A DNA stretch of 64,000 nucleotides from Pontederia crassipes (GCA_030549335.1 JAUKPH010000027.1:62001-126000), one strand, 5' to 3'. Shown: positions 1 to 10,904, counted from the first letter of the stretch. Numbers and translations: made by a program. The notes: generated by a model not told the origin, from the letters alone.

Positions 1-250
1 CTTTATCATAATCTTGAAAGCCTTCATTAGGGAAGTTATATATGTCACTATGCTGCTCACATGTGAGCTGAAACACTCTGTTATGCATCCTAAAACTAAT
101 GATTGAAAACTCAATCTCAGGAAGATAGGAATTCGATTGTGAGCCTTTCATAGCTATTTTGGGAACTTGTGGTAGATGAGTACAAGTAAATATTCTCACA
201 CATAGCAATTAACTAGTGTGAATGTTCTCCAAGCCTTGGTTGCTTCCTAG
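1..250 (-). pseudogene. Athila-like retrotransposon 3' ORF fragment
   Basis: Read on the minus strand, this stretch gives a peptide containing RMHNR, then FQLT and DIYNFPNEG. The same segment recurs at 63770-64000, where it reads FQLT.EQLSDIYNFPNE beside a longer open frame. That similarity and the neighbouring LTR of the same family mark it as the extra ORF that Athila-type Ty3 elements carry after pol. The element runs off the left edge of the window. The LTR to its right (from 1362) would be the 5' LTR, and gag-pol is missing between them, so this is an internally deleted copy. The family call is inference from motifs; no search was run. Confidence 0.5.
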
Positions 251-1310
251 GGAGGTTCACGGTTTCTTCCGATGAGGTTCAAACATGATTTAGCTTCAAG
301 GCTCGACACGACTGTTTCAAGTATTGTCATGGCCGAGATAGAGGAAAGGGGCGGTCGAATGTGACCGTGCTTCTACCTTCAATGTCATGTTATACATGAC
401 GAAACAAATCAAATGAGTTCGGCCAGCGATGATGCATCCTCGATTGTGTGGTGGTCTTGGCGTGTTGCTGCTCAGCCGCTCCATGCACGATCTGTGGCAG
501 AGGTCACCGGAGTTTGCAAGAGAAGAGGCGAGTGATGGCCGCGAGCTCGGCCACAGTGAAATGGCGGTGCAGGAGCAGACAGCTAGATTGAAGGTGCCGA
601 CATCATCGGAGTTCACTAGTTGGCAGCGGAGAAGAAGAGGTGGCAGCCGAGATTAGATTCAAGGTTGATGCTGCGGTGATGATGTTGATGGTTGCGGCCA
701 GTGAGATCTATAGTTTCTCCCTACCATGTCGATGGTGGAATCGGGGCTGCTAGCGATAAGGTCAGCTGCGGCACAATGTCACCATAATTACAAAGGAAAG
801 AATGGCTGGCGTCGGAGAAGAGGAGAGCGTCCGGCGGCGTGTGTGGTGAAATTGCTAGATCTTTTGTAGAATCATTGAGCACCAGCACTCGCATTGGTCT
901 ACTGGCAACAATGGTCAACGGAGAAGAGGTGCCAGTGTCAGAGAAAAGGAGACACCCTCTGCGGACTAGACGGAGGTGCTATTGAGGACGGTCGCCATTT
1001 CCACATGCCCCTCCTGCTATTGACTTTGTCTGGACGGCAGCAAAGACGAAGGGTGATAACATTGATATGAGATGCTGGTTGTTGTCCCGACGACCGACAC
1101 TGGAGGTCATCGGAGGGTGGTAGATGATGGCACCGATGAGGTGGATGATGGCTGCTGCTGACACAGGGTAGAGCGGCTAGGGTTGATGCCCGTGCCCTTT
1201 GTGATGAATATTGGATTGTTCGTTGTGTGCCATGTGTACAATGGTGCCACATGTCCTACAATAGAAAAAATGGCATTAATTCACAGGCTAACATGCACAC
1301 TTTCATAACG
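251..1310. other. Unassigned internal region of the Athila-like copy
   Basis: This is moderately GC-rich sequence with short open frames on both strands and no domain that I recognise. It lies between the Athila-type ORF fragment and the LTR start at 1362, so on the minus strand it would be what is left of the 5' leader or gag of that element. I saw no convincing primer-binding site beside the LTR. Another possibility is unrelated inserted DNA. Confidence 0.3.
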
Positions 1311-1360
1311 GTCGTTCTTACTGCCATGTCGAAGGTTCGTTCTTACTGCCATGTCGAAGG
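1311..1360. repeat. Tandem duplication, about 25-bp unit, two copies
   Basis: The unit GTTCTTACTGCCATGTCGAA occurs twice in direct succession immediately outside the LTR boundary at 1362. The two copies are nearly identical. Confidence 0.85.
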
Positions 1361-1869
1361 TTGATGCATGTAAAAATGATAGCAAATGCTAGAAAGTGCA
1401 TTAGTCGCTCAAGTAGTAAAGTGAATGAGTAGAGTATCATTCCCATGAGGATGATTTATAATATAGATTCTATTATAACCTTGTTAATTGAGAAATTATG
1501 AAAGGCTTGTTTTCCAAATGTGAATAAAAAGATAAAAATAAAGAATTGATCACCCCGAGAAATAATAATTTGATGGTTAAAGGCACCTAATTGATATCAC
1601 TATGATGTAATTTGTTTCAGAACAATTTGTGCAGTTATCATGTGATAATCTTAAGTCACGGCTATTACAGAACACCTTTGCGATTGTTCTTAACCTTCTC
1701 CACTTTCTAGACTTCAAATCAATGCTCCGGGATCCTCTTTAGGGTCTTTAGCCTCTTTCTCTTATAGAATTTTCGTTCTCCAAGATAAGAAACAAAAATT
1801 CTATCTGAAAAGAGGATAGAATTTGCTTTGGGACTGCCTAATCGCCCATCGTTTCAATCGTCATAGGCT

Positions 1870-1874
1870 CCATC
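1870..1874. repeat. Target-site duplication CCATC (left) of the copia element
   Basis: CCATC lies directly before the LTR end TGATGGG at 1875 and recurs directly after the other LTR end at 6698-6702. Five bases is the usual copia value. The related block at about 29990 contains the uninterrupted site GGTCCATCATGGCCATGA. Confidence 0.9.
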
Positions 1875-2296
1875 TGATGGGAAAATTCGAGAACAGGGAG
1901 AGAAGATCGCAGAGAGAGATTGCAAGAAAAATAGAGGAAACACACGAATTTACCCAGGTTCACCCTTGAGATTAGGACTACGTCCGGCAAAGAGGTTCCA
2001 CTATATCGTTTAGGTTTACAGCCGCCACACAGATTACATATGAAAATAAGTTATAAATAGTCTCTCCCAAACGGGTTCAAAACCCGAACAAAACAGAGAA
2101 AAAACCTAATCTGAACCACACGGGCCGGCTAAATAAAATCCCAAAACCCGTCTAGGGGGGTTCGGCCCCCCGAACCCCCCTTTCGTTCGTACGCCAATAA
2201 TACTGTTAATTGGGTAATACTCGGATTCCCCTATGCTCACGTGAGCGAACCCGGTGTGAGAAACAAGGGGCCCTGAAGTATTCACCAACTCTAACA
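1875..2296 (-). repeat. Copia 3' LTR
   Basis: This 422-bp LTR matches the right LTR except for about 115 bp (roughly 2035-2155) that only this copy has. The extra part contains, on the minus strand, CTATTTATAAC, a good TATA box. On the minus strand the LTR opens TGTTAGAGTTGG and closes CCCATCA. Confidence 0.92.
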
Positions 2297-2307
2297 TTCT
2301 CCCACTT
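2297..2307 (-). other. Copia polypurine tract
   Basis: The minus strand reads AAGTGGGAGAA immediately before the 3' LTR start TGTTAGAG. This is the expected position and base composition of the plus-strand primer. Confidence 0.85.
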
Positions 2308-3238
2308 GGTGGATACTTCACACCAATGAGAGCCTTGCCAGCAACATTCTTCTTCAATCCGACAGTAGTAGAGCAACATTCGAACTTTGCACCTGTAACT
2401 GCTTTAGTCAGAAAATCAGAACTATTCTCTATTGTATCAACCTTTTCAAGTTGAACATCTTTCTTTTCCACCTTTTCTCGGATGAAATGATATTGTATGT
2501 CAATATGCTTTGTGCGTGAGTGAAATGCAGGATTCTTAGCTAACTGAATAGCACCTTGATTATCGTATCTCACCTCCATGACACCTTGCTCAAATCCGAG
2601 CTCCAAGCACAATCGCCGTAGCCATATGGCCTCTTTTGCAGCATGAGTAAGAGCCATATATTCAGCTTTTGTAGAAGAAAGTGCTATCACGCTATGTCTC
2701 TTGCTCATCCAACTCAGTGCAGTCCCAAATAATGTAAAAATATATCCACTAGTGGACCGTCTACTATCAATGTCTCCATCCCAATCAGTATCTACATGCC
2801 TACAATATCAAGCCTCTTTCTTTTCCCTGTACCTTCAAAACACAAAGCAAAATCTGAAGTTCCACGAAGGTACCTGAAAACTCTCTTGATAGCATTCCAG
2901 TGTTCCCTGCCTGGGTTAGACATATACCGACTTAAGACTTCCACTGCTTGGACTATGTCTGGACGCGTGCACACCATGGCATACATCAAGCTGCCCACTG
3001 CACTTGCATATGGCACACGATCCATCTCTTCGGCTTCTTCATCCGTCTTCGGGCATTGCCCTGCAGAAAGTTTGGTTCCTAGAGACATAGGAGTACCCAC
3101 TGGCTTGCAGTCCGACATATTAAATTTCTTCAACACTTCTTTTATGTACTTCTCCTGTCCTAGCCACAACTTTCGCTTCTGAAGATCCATTCTAATCTGC
3201 ATATCCAAAATGTAATTCGCTGGCCCCAAGTCTTTCAT
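2300..3238 (-). pseudogene. Copia pol 3' part: reverse transcriptase end and RNase H
   Basis: The frame 3238-2792 opens [15 protein letters not shown] and continues through the thumb and connection region, with RPDI and SLMYAM motifs typical of copia reverse transcriptase. The GTS.FALCFEG segment follows. A one-base loss near 2797 shifts the frame before VDTDWDGD, the first RNase H aspartates. The frame then continues from about 2790 to beyond 2300 with SSTKAEYMAL (catalytic E) and YDNQGAI (D). The last codons run into the LTR, as is common in this family. It is separated from the upstream frame by one in-frame TAG at 3239-3241. Confidence 0.9.
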
Positions 3239-5408
3239 CTAAAATTTCTTCGCCAACAAACCCTTCACTGAATTCACCATCTTCATGTTGTTTCCAATCA
3301 GTAACATGCCATCCATATACAGTGTAAGAATGATAAATTGATCGCCAACTCTCTTCACATAAACACAAAGGTCAGAATCCGAGCGTACAAACTTGAGCTC
3401 TAGCATGTACGTATCAAACTTTTGGTACCACATCCTTGGCGACTGCTTCAATCCATACAAAGACTTCTTTAATTTGCACACCATATTCTCTTTGCCTTGA
3501 ATTTCAAAGTCTTCTGGTTGCCTCATATATATCTCTTCCTCCAAGTCCCCATGAAGAAATGTCGTCTTCACATCCATCTGCTCTACCAAAAGATTATATG
3601 CTGCTGTCAGAGATAGAACAAATTTGATTGAAGTCATTTTCGCCACGGGAGAAAAGATCTCATCATAGTCGACTCCCTCAATCTGAGAGTATCCTTTAGC
3701 TACCAGCCTCACCTTGTACTTTTCTACAGATCCATCCGGTTTCAGCTTTCGCTTGAACACCCATTTGCAACCAATTACCTTTCTATCCTTAGGCAATTTA
3801 CACAAGCTCCATGTTTCATTGTTATCCAGTGACTGTATTTTATTTGCCATAGCAAGCTCCCACTGATTTGCATCATCCATAGACCTTGCATGTTTTACAG
3901 AACTAGGTTCTTCTCCGATGATGCTCAAAGCATGAAACGAACTCAGAGCACTAAGAGAGTATCTAAGAGGTGCTCTTATTACTCGTGTTGATCTCCTGAG
4001 AACTGGTATGATACCAACATCTGGGTATTCATCTGAATCTACATCTTCAACTTCATTAACCGAGTCCTCTTGATCAGATTCTGGAACAAACTCAACTGAA
4101 GTATCTTGAGCACCCACCTCTGAAGTTTCAGAATCAGAAACTTCTTCAAGCACTACCACTTTTTTAGGTTCATCACCTTTTTGAACTTCAACTTGGGAAC
4201 GTGATTCACGGAAAATAACATCCCTACTATAGACAATAGTCATTGACTTTGGATTCCACAGTTTATAGCCCTTGACCCCTTCCTTGTATCCGACAAATAT
4301 GTTCTTTTCAGACTTACTGTCAAGTTTACCCCGCTTTTCCTTGAGTATATGAACATATGCGTCACATCCGAACACCCGAACATGAGACAGATTCGGCTTC
4401 TTCCCAAACATTGCCTCATAAGGCGTCCGATCCTTCACTGATGAGGTCGGTGAGCGATTCTTCAAATAGTTTGCTATGACTATAGCTTCTGCCCAAAATT
4501 CTTGTCCTAATCCAGCCCAACTCAGCATACATCTGGCTTTCTCTATGAGTGACCGATTTAACCTTTCGGCTACTCCATTCTGCTCAGGTGTATATGAAGT
4601 TGTCTTCTGCCTTGCAATACCATTGTCCACGCAGAACTGCTCAAACTTATCTGAACAGAATTCACCTCCATTATCTGTACAAAGGACCTTGATCTTGCTG
4701 CTCAGTTGATTTTTCACCAAAACTTTAAATTCTCGAAACTTATCAAATACATCTGACTTATTTTTGATAAAATAAATCCAACTGTATCTCAAAAATTCAT
4801 CTATAAAAGAGACATAGTACCTAGACCCTCCAATAGATGGAGTCGGAGTTAGTCCAAAGATATCACTATGGATCAGTTTGAGAATCTTGATTGCTCTTGA
4901 ACCTGTGTGTTAAAAACTGACTCGGTTCTGTTTTCCATGGAGGCAATGTTCACAGAATCCGAAACCCACAGAACAATCCAGAACTCCTTCTACCATCTGA
5001 CTTGAAGCTATGATAGAAAGTCCTTTCTCACTGATATGACCTAATTTCTGATGCCACTGCATAAATGTGCTATCTTCATCTTCTTTGGCCTCTTCAGAAA
5101 TAAATTCACAGCTCACAGATATAGTCTCTCTGAGCAACTTGTACAATATGCCATAGCGAACCCCTCGCGCAATCACAATAATCCCTCTGACCATCTTGCA
5201 CGAATCCTTGTCGCAACTGAATATAACACCCAAATCTGTCATTATACCAACAGATAATAAACTTCTGCTCATAAGTGGTATATGCATCACATTTGGTAGA
5301 GTTTTCATCGTGCCATCATTCATCCTCAGCTTCACCCTGCCACGTCCAATAATTTGAACCGCAGTGTCATCTCCAAGCATGACATCCCCACCGTTATACT
5401 CCTCATAT
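3239..5408 (-). pseudogene. Copia pol: GAG-pre-integrase, integrase and reverse transcriptase
   Basis: One minus-strand frame runs from about 5402 to 3239, broken by a single TAA at 4912-4910. In order it shows a zinc-binding GAG-pre-integrase domain (WHQKLGHIS ... CEHCLHGKQ, about 5070-4920). The integrase core follows, with DIFG, FIDEF, TDNGGEF and the glutamate in NGVAERLN (about 4850-4400). Next is the reverse transcriptase (WVFKRKLKPDG, VARL-type VRLVAKGYSQ, DVKTTFLHGDL, QSPRMWYQKF). The catalytic YVDD box reads YMDGMLL, so the second aspartate is lost. That loss, together with the stops, makes the copy dead. The integrase and reverse transcriptase act in the cytoplasmic particle and in the nucleus. 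Confidence 0.92.
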
Positions 5409-5744
5409 TCACAAAAATAGTGTCATGTGGTATGAAGCACCAGTATCGATGAGCCAGACATCCTTATCTGACATTACCATACATGCAGAAGCCACATACA
5501 TATCTCCTGTCTCAGCCTCCTTTTTGTCTGAGGTTGACTCAGCTTCTTTTTTGTGAACCGGCTTATTTTTGCAATCTCGCTTCAGATGGCCCCACTCTTG
5601 ACATCTCCAGCATTGCACCTTCTTATCTTTACTCTTCGAACGCCTACGAGATTTGGATATGGACCCTCTCTGATTTTGATTCCTTTCTAGTTGCCTTCCT
5701 CTGGCTGTCAGTACCTCTTTACCAGAACTTGCCGATCCCTTTCT
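5409..5744 (-). pseudogene. Copia gag zinc knuckle and protease start
   Basis: The minus-strand frame 5618-5409 contains a CCHC zinc knuckle (CWRCQEWGHLKRDC), which binds the element's RNA. It is followed by the aspartic protease active site DTGASYHMT. After that the frame ends early. One base near 5405 is out of register, because the next frame reads FCEYEEYNGGDVMLGDD as expected for the family. The linker between is rich in K, E and D. Confidence 0.88.
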
Positions 5745-6345
5745 TCATGTTTCTTCTGATAACAAGGCAGCACACACACTTTCATACGAAAGTTCTTTAT
5801 CCCCGCCACCAATCACAACAATCAGATTGTCCCATGAATCTAGCAGCGAACAGAGCAACGTTATTGCCTTATCATCATCTTGAAACTTAACACCGATTGA
5901 TACAAGTTGACTGATCACCGTGTTAAAGTTATAAAGATGAGTAGAAAACGAGTCACCCTCCTGCATCCGAAGATTGTACAATTTTTTTCTCAGAAATAAC
6001 TTGTTAACCAACGACTTACTTTGATATAGGGATTCCAACTTCCTCCACAGATCTCTGGCAGTAAGTTCGCCCATCACATTCGTAAGAATTGAATCCATGA
6101 GACACAGCCGAATCAAACCCTTCGCCTTTCTATCAATCCGATCCTACTCTTCGATCACCTTTGGATCTGCCTGACTGGAGGAGGCCCCGTCCACGACCTT
6201 CGCCGCCTCCATGCCTAGTCTCTCCTTCTCGATTGCCGTCCAAAGATCTCGATCACAGAGGAGATCCTCCATCTTCATCTTCTAGAGATCAAATCGTGTT
6301 CCATCAAATTTTTCTACCTCGATTTGCGACCCTCCTGACACCTCG
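5745..6345 (-). pseudogene. Copia gag (UBN2-type)
   Basis: The open part 6116-5745 contains ARDLWRKLESLYQSKSL and LRMQEGDSF..HL..FN, the usual UBN2 gag pattern of plant copia elements. Upstream in the same frame lie KFDGTRFDL and MEDLLCDRDLWTAIE, so gag began near 6345. Two in-frame TAG codons interrupt it, at about 6286 and 6139. Both sit where the family normally has tryptophan, so each is probably a TGG to TAG change. The product would form the particle that packages element RNA. Confidence 0.85.
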
Positions 6346-6374
6346 AATAAACCCTAATTCCTCGAACAACATGT

Positions 6375-6386
6375 GCTCTGATACCA
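6375..6386 (-). other. Copia primer-binding site (initiator tRNA-Met type)
   Basis: The minus strand reads TGGTATCAGAGC two bases inside the 5' LTR end, complementary to the 3' end of plant initiator tRNA-Met. Confidence 0.93.
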
Positions 6387-6388
6387 AT

Positions 6389-6697
6389 TGATGGAAAAAT
6401 TCGAGAACAGGGAAAGAAGATCGCAGAGAGAGATTGCAAGAAAAATAGAGGAGACACACGAATTTACCCAGGTTCACCCTTGAGATTAGGGCTACGTCCT
6501 GCAAAGAGATTCCACTATATCGTTTAGGTTTACAGCCGCCACACAGATTCTGTCGGGGGGCGGGGCCATCCGAACCCCCCCTTTCGTTCGTACGCCAGCA
6601 ATACTATTAATTGGGTAATACTCAGATTCCCCTAAGCTCACGTGCGCGAACCCGGTGTGAGAAACAAGGGGCCCTGAAGTATTCACCAACTCCAACA
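6389..6697 (-). repeat. Copia 5' LTR, internally deleted
   Basis: This LTR is 309 bp, against 422 bp for its partner. The missing piece (after the CCACACAGATT block, near 6550) includes the segment that holds the TATA box in the other LTR. As the 5' LTR supplies the promoter, this copy probably lost its own transcription start by deletion. It is followed by CCATC (6698-6702). Confidence 0.92.
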
Positions 6698-7161
6698 CCA
6701 TCATGGCTGTGACAGAGACCAATTTCATCATTTCAACTTCAACATACGCTCACGATTGTGAATTTGGTGTAATGACCATGCCAGTGCTGCAGATATGGTT
6801 TCATCTAGCAGGGCCGTTCTCATAATGGTCACATTATAAAGCTTCGGCTTTTTTGGCTGAAGGAACGGTCGTGATATTTTGAGGCACAACTATTGAGGCA
6901 TGGCCGTTACGTGCGATTTGGGGACACGACCGTGACAAATATGGGCATGATCTTGACAAAAGCCAATTGTCAATTTCCATTTGTCTTTGGCCATTTTCTT
7001 TTCGTTTTGATTTCCTGTAATAAAATGATCCAAAGTTAGGTAAAAATCAAATCTAAAAGAAATTTTATAAAAAAAATCAATTCTCTACTTTCTTAAACAC
7101 AAAGGCTTCCAGAAATGCAAATTAAATAACCTAAATTAATGCATATTTTTCATGCATTACA

Positions 7162-7549
7162 AGTCCAATGAAATAAAATATGAAACTAGGTGACATACAT
7201 TAAGATTTTTGTAATATGGAGTAACAAAAATTGGAAGAATGTGATTTTATTATTTATATTAAGAGTTATGGAGTTTCTTAACATACCCAACAAAGTTGTT
7301 TCTCGTATTCACCTCATTTGAATTTGGTGTGATATTAATTGTGATATATATTGAATATGTCTTAGGATATGTTCTTGTGAAAAGTATGTTTGGATAATTG
7401 ATCAAATGATGGTACATTTGCGAAGCATATATGACATGTAATGGATTGATATTATAAAATGCAATCCTATTTCGTTTGAATAAATGTTTGATATGATTAA
7501 TCTTCTGATATTTAAGATATGATAGTTCATGCTGAATCATTTGTCTGTA
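7162..7549. other. AT-rich spacer, nothing recognised
   Basis: No domain, RNA gene or terminal repeat was recognised. The minus-strand frame at 7259-7540 is low-complexity AT-rich translation and is not considered a gene. The partner block at 29965 lacks this stretch. Confidence 0.5.
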
Positions 7550-8170
7550 TCATGCATTTAAATGTATGATAGTTGAAGCTAAGTGCTAGATCGCTAATAA
7601 CGATGTGAGCCACATGTAGAATCCAATCCATTAATTTGTTCCCATGAAATTGGATGAGATAGACTGGCGCTAAGTGTCATGGTGAGAAATCATAGTGGGT
7701 AGAATCCGTAATGAGCACCTTTAGAGTCCACTTACCACTATTTGATATGTTCCTTGAAATGGGTGAGGTGGAGCTAAGTATTACATCGTTGAGTTGGTAA
7801 TATATGCATTCATACGAGAGTATTGCATAGGCATACACATTTTTTGTATATGTTTTGGATGATATTGATTGTAATTTGAGTGTGTTTTTAATTAGAAGAT
7901 TGTATATGTAATTATCAAATTGTACAAAAATATTTATTTTAATATGATTATTGCATGTATTTTTATGTCCATCCAAATTGATTAGATGATAACACATAAG
8001 TTATGAGTTATTAACTTACTGAATTATTTTGGCTCACTCTTTTATTTTTAATAGTTTCATAATATAGTTGTTAGGTGGTAAGACATTGAGAAGAAGTCAC
8101 TCGTGTCCTTTTATTAGAATGTTGAGAGGATTGATTTTGTGCATTGCATATATGTCATTTTGTACCTTGT
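7550..8170. repeat. Dispersed repeat R1, copy 1
   Basis: This segment shares long diverged similarity with 30090-30620 and with 16020-16560. Landmarks include GCATACACATTTTTTGTATA, GTTGGTAATAT.TGCATTCAT, TTGATTAGATGATAACACA and GGTGGTAAGACATTG. The minus strand does not code. The motif GTGAGCCA at one side suggests an LTR or UTR of an older element, but no TG...CA ends or target duplication could be fixed. Confidence 0.7.
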
Positions 8171-8929
8171 AAGAAGGCAAAGTCATTTTATGAAATATAA
8201 AACATAAGGTTGGTTTGCTCTCAATGATAATAATTTGTATTACACATTTATTAATGTTTGTATTCCTTATCTTTTATTAAAAAAATATATCTCATCTTCA
8301 TAATCTTTTTAAATTTTATTTGATCGTCTGTAATGAGTCACAAATTCTGAATTAAATAACAATTTAAGTCAAGATTGTGACAATTCTTATATCCGACAGA
8401 TCAGAACAAGTAGGTTATTTATTTATCTACGGACAAAGAGGAAAATATTTAATCTTCTTTGTTAATTTTATAAAAAAATGAAAACATGTTCAAAATTATT
8501 AGTATATGGATAATCTAAATGAATGCGTACAAATTCTTATCAACTTATGCTTTTGTTGTTAGTGAGTTACCAAGCATATGAAAATAGACATTTCTTGGCG
8601 GAGCTTGCCATCTAGAGTTAATTTTCTTCTTTTGGCACGAAGAGAAGACGACGATTTAATCATCATCAATTTTTGAATTGAGTTTCGATGCTATGAGCAA
8701 ATACTCAAGCAACATAAATATATGTGTGTACATATATGGAGAGAAACATTTGCATCCTCCTTTGTTATGATGGAGTTAGAAGCGGCAAAGAATGAAATAT
8801 GTAAGGTAGACACTACAATTGCGTTTGAAAATAAAATCATGGTTCTTCTCGAGTTTCACATACATATTAGTTTTTTTAATGAAGTAGAATATAATAATAA
8901 GGAACTTAGTTGATGTGATAGTAAAAAGT

Positions 8930-9690
8930 ATACATGATAAATTAATTTTAATAAGTGTTTAAATAAAAAAATTACTATAAATATAAATATAAAATAAATT
9001 TTTTTATTTTATAAATTAAATTTTTTTATTAAAAATATCTTGTTAAAAGATATAAAATTTAAATATAATTTGTTATTTTTAATAAATTATATTTAAAAAA
9101 TATTAAAATTTTTAATGAGATGGTAAGTAATAAATAATATTCTAGTAATCCTTTTTAATAAATATTTTATATTTAATAAATAATTATTTTATATAAAGGA
9201 AATGATAAAAAAAGTTGAAAAGAAAAGCAATCAAAATTTGAACAAAAAAGACAAAACCGTCTCGTAGGAGGTTAGAACTAGGGTCACACAATCAAATAAT
9301 GGTGACTTATTTCCTTCGATCATCCTCTCACGTGCATTGTCAAATGATGTATATTATTTGACAACAAGAACTAGGCGGAACCGGAACTACATGTCATGTG
9401 ACACTTAATTCCCACATCCTGATTCAATTAGAAGGAATTGTTTTTCAATTTCATGTATTTTTTCGTTTCTTATTTTTTTTCTTCAACCTTTCTCTTATAA
9501 AATTATTTATTATGAAATATTAATATAATATTATATATTACTTATTATTTTATTAAAAAATATTTTATTAAATATAATTTATTTTAATCTTATACGTTTA
9601 TTTTTATTAATTAATAAACTATATTTTATTATTTATAAAACATATTTTTTATTTAAATTACTCACTAAAATTAACTTCTTACATCAATTA
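8930..9690. repeat. AT-rich MITE-like tract, copy 1
   Basis: Very AT-rich sequence containing TTGATGTGATAGTAAAAAG near the left side and TTACATCAATTATA near the right side, an inverted arrangement. Related tracts lie at 31410-32270, 34168-34904 and 52060-52680. The clearer copy at 34168 has a target duplication, so this tract is probably a decayed copy of that element family. Its exact ends are not visible. Confidence 0.5.
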
Positions 9691-9744
9691 TATTTTAAAT
9701 TAATGTGTCAATTTAATTATTCGCATGAAATTCAAAAATACTAC

Positions 9745-10140
9745 AACTATGAGCTGTGCGATGTCACCCGCGCTAACGTTTTGTCAATGTTCTTGGGCAG
9801 TGACCAGGTAGTGGGGCACATATGCCTTCACCACTTTCTTAGGTGTCTTTTTTTTTTCAAGGATCGAAGCACAGCATACATATGACTATTATGTCAAATC
9901 CAAGAATAAATGCTCATCGCACACATCATTGGCGATGTGCATCGTTCAGGAACATTACGTAGTACATCACATTGAAGTAAATGCTATGCTTAAACAGTAA
10001 ATGTGGATTGCTGCTGTTTACCAATTACTTTCCAGCTCTGCAAGCAGATCACCCCTGCAGTTTCAGAAACCTTGCAACATCTGGACCATCAACATTCTTC
10101 AGCGCGAATGTATCAACATTAGGAAAATCTCTTTGTGAGT
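9745..10140 (-). pseudogene. Gene-end-like fragment, copy A (last exon and 3' UTR)
   Basis: On the minus strand an open frame reads FPNVDTFALKNVDG, then PDVARFLKLQG and a TGA stop near 10052. About 300 bp of non-coding sequence follows, which looks like a 3' UTR. The same stretch is found at 32300-32720 and 33925-35100. The peptide looks like a real protein C-terminus, but I cannot name the family. There is no matching upstream exon nearby. It may be a host gene fragment carried by an element, or the remains of a duplicated gene. The coding nature is inference; the three-fold repetition is direct. Confidence 0.5.
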
Positions 10141-10392
10141 ATCAACGTAAAACCACAAGAGAGAAAAACGTAACTTTTTTCCCTGGTTTTTGGACCATCC
10201 AGGTTTACCTTTTTATATCTGAATTATTTTGACAACTTTGCTTTATATCAAATGTCATTTCATAACATAAGCCTTTTGTATGGTAATATGTCATTAATTC
10301 ACTCTTCTTCGCATACTAAAATTATGAAAGGATATTCTAGTAAAACTAAAAAGTAAATCTTTTTAACTAATTATTCAGCTATTGCCTTTAAG

Positions 10393-10656
10393 GTGACGTT
10401 TGGTTGATGATTAATCGGTAGAATACGTATATATTCTTCGGATTATTGCCAAACGCACTTCTTATTATACAAAAATTATAAAGGGCAAAGTTATCATTTA
10501 TAAAAAAGTTAACTCTACAAATAGTGAAAATTTGAGAATTTACGTATTCTTTATAATAGGTAAAATATTGATAATCCGGTGCAAACTTAAAAAATGAATT
10601 AATCGGATAGATTATGTGCTTTAACCTGATGCATAGGTAACTCCAACCAAACAGGA
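10393..10656. mobile_element. MITE, 264 bp, with target duplication TTTAAG
   Basis: The ends are roughly inverted (GTGACGTTTGGTTG at the left, CAACCAAACAGGA at the right), and TTTAAG flanks both sides (10387-10392 and 10657-10662). The related copy at about 35350 reads GCCTTTAAGAGTTGAG without interruption and is a clean empty site. There is no coding capacity. The superfamily is uncertain; the six-base duplication does not settle it. Confidence 0.88.
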
Positions 10657-10904
10657 TTTAAGAGTTGAGTTTTACTGAACACCAGAATGACTCTCTCAAA
10701 AGGAAAGAGACTTTGTCTTAAATGTTCAAATTTTTAAATTTAGCAGGTCAAAATCCAACCTTTACAGTCAACACTGAAAAAATAAATGTGTGAATTATCC
10801 ATGTTGCGTGGCAAGGGCTTATGTAAGAGAATGAAAATTTGTCATTAGTAATTATATGTGACAGATTTGTGATAAACAAATGTTGGTCACAATTGACTAA
10901 GCCT

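Larger units (their letters stand above)
1875..6697 (-). mobile_element. Ty1/copia LTR retrotransposon, nearly complete but inactive
   Basis: A 4.8-kb element on the minus strand, copying itself through RNA and reverse transcription. Two similar LTRs (1875-2296 and 6389-6697) end in TG...CA and are flanked by CCATC. A primer-binding site for initiator tRNA-Met lies inside the right LTR and a purine-rich tract inside the left one. Between them, on the minus strand, the order is gag, zinc knuckle, protease, integrase, reverse transcriptase and RNase H. Integrase before reverse transcriptase is the copia order. In-frame stops occur at about 6286, 6139, 4911 and 3240, with frameshifts near 5405 and 2797, so it cannot move on its own. 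It sits inside an Athila-like LTR. Confidence 0.95.
1362..7161 (-). repeat. Athila-like LTR, split by a copia insertion
   Basis: The plus-strand left end, TGATGCATGTAAA, and the following block (GATAGCAAATGC, AGTCGCTCAAGTAGTAAA, GTATCATTCCCATGAGGATG) match the LTRs at 11167 and 59637. The right part, 6703-7161, matches 61560-61955, including the run GTTTTGATTTCCT.TAA and the end ATGCATA.TTTTTC. The element therefore reads on the minus strand. The copia element at 1875-6697 sits inside it, bounded by CCATC on both sides. Without the insert the LTR is about 1 kb. The right boundary (CATTACA at about 7161) departs from the expected CATCA, and I see no matching target duplication for this LTR. 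Confidence 0.75.

Noticed and set aside
8722-8913. A 63-codon open frame conserved in length with 31213-31404
   Set aside because: The two copies differ by 12 bases, and nearly all change the amino acid (about 11 of 63 residues), so there is no sign of selection for the protein; shared length follows from the block duplication.
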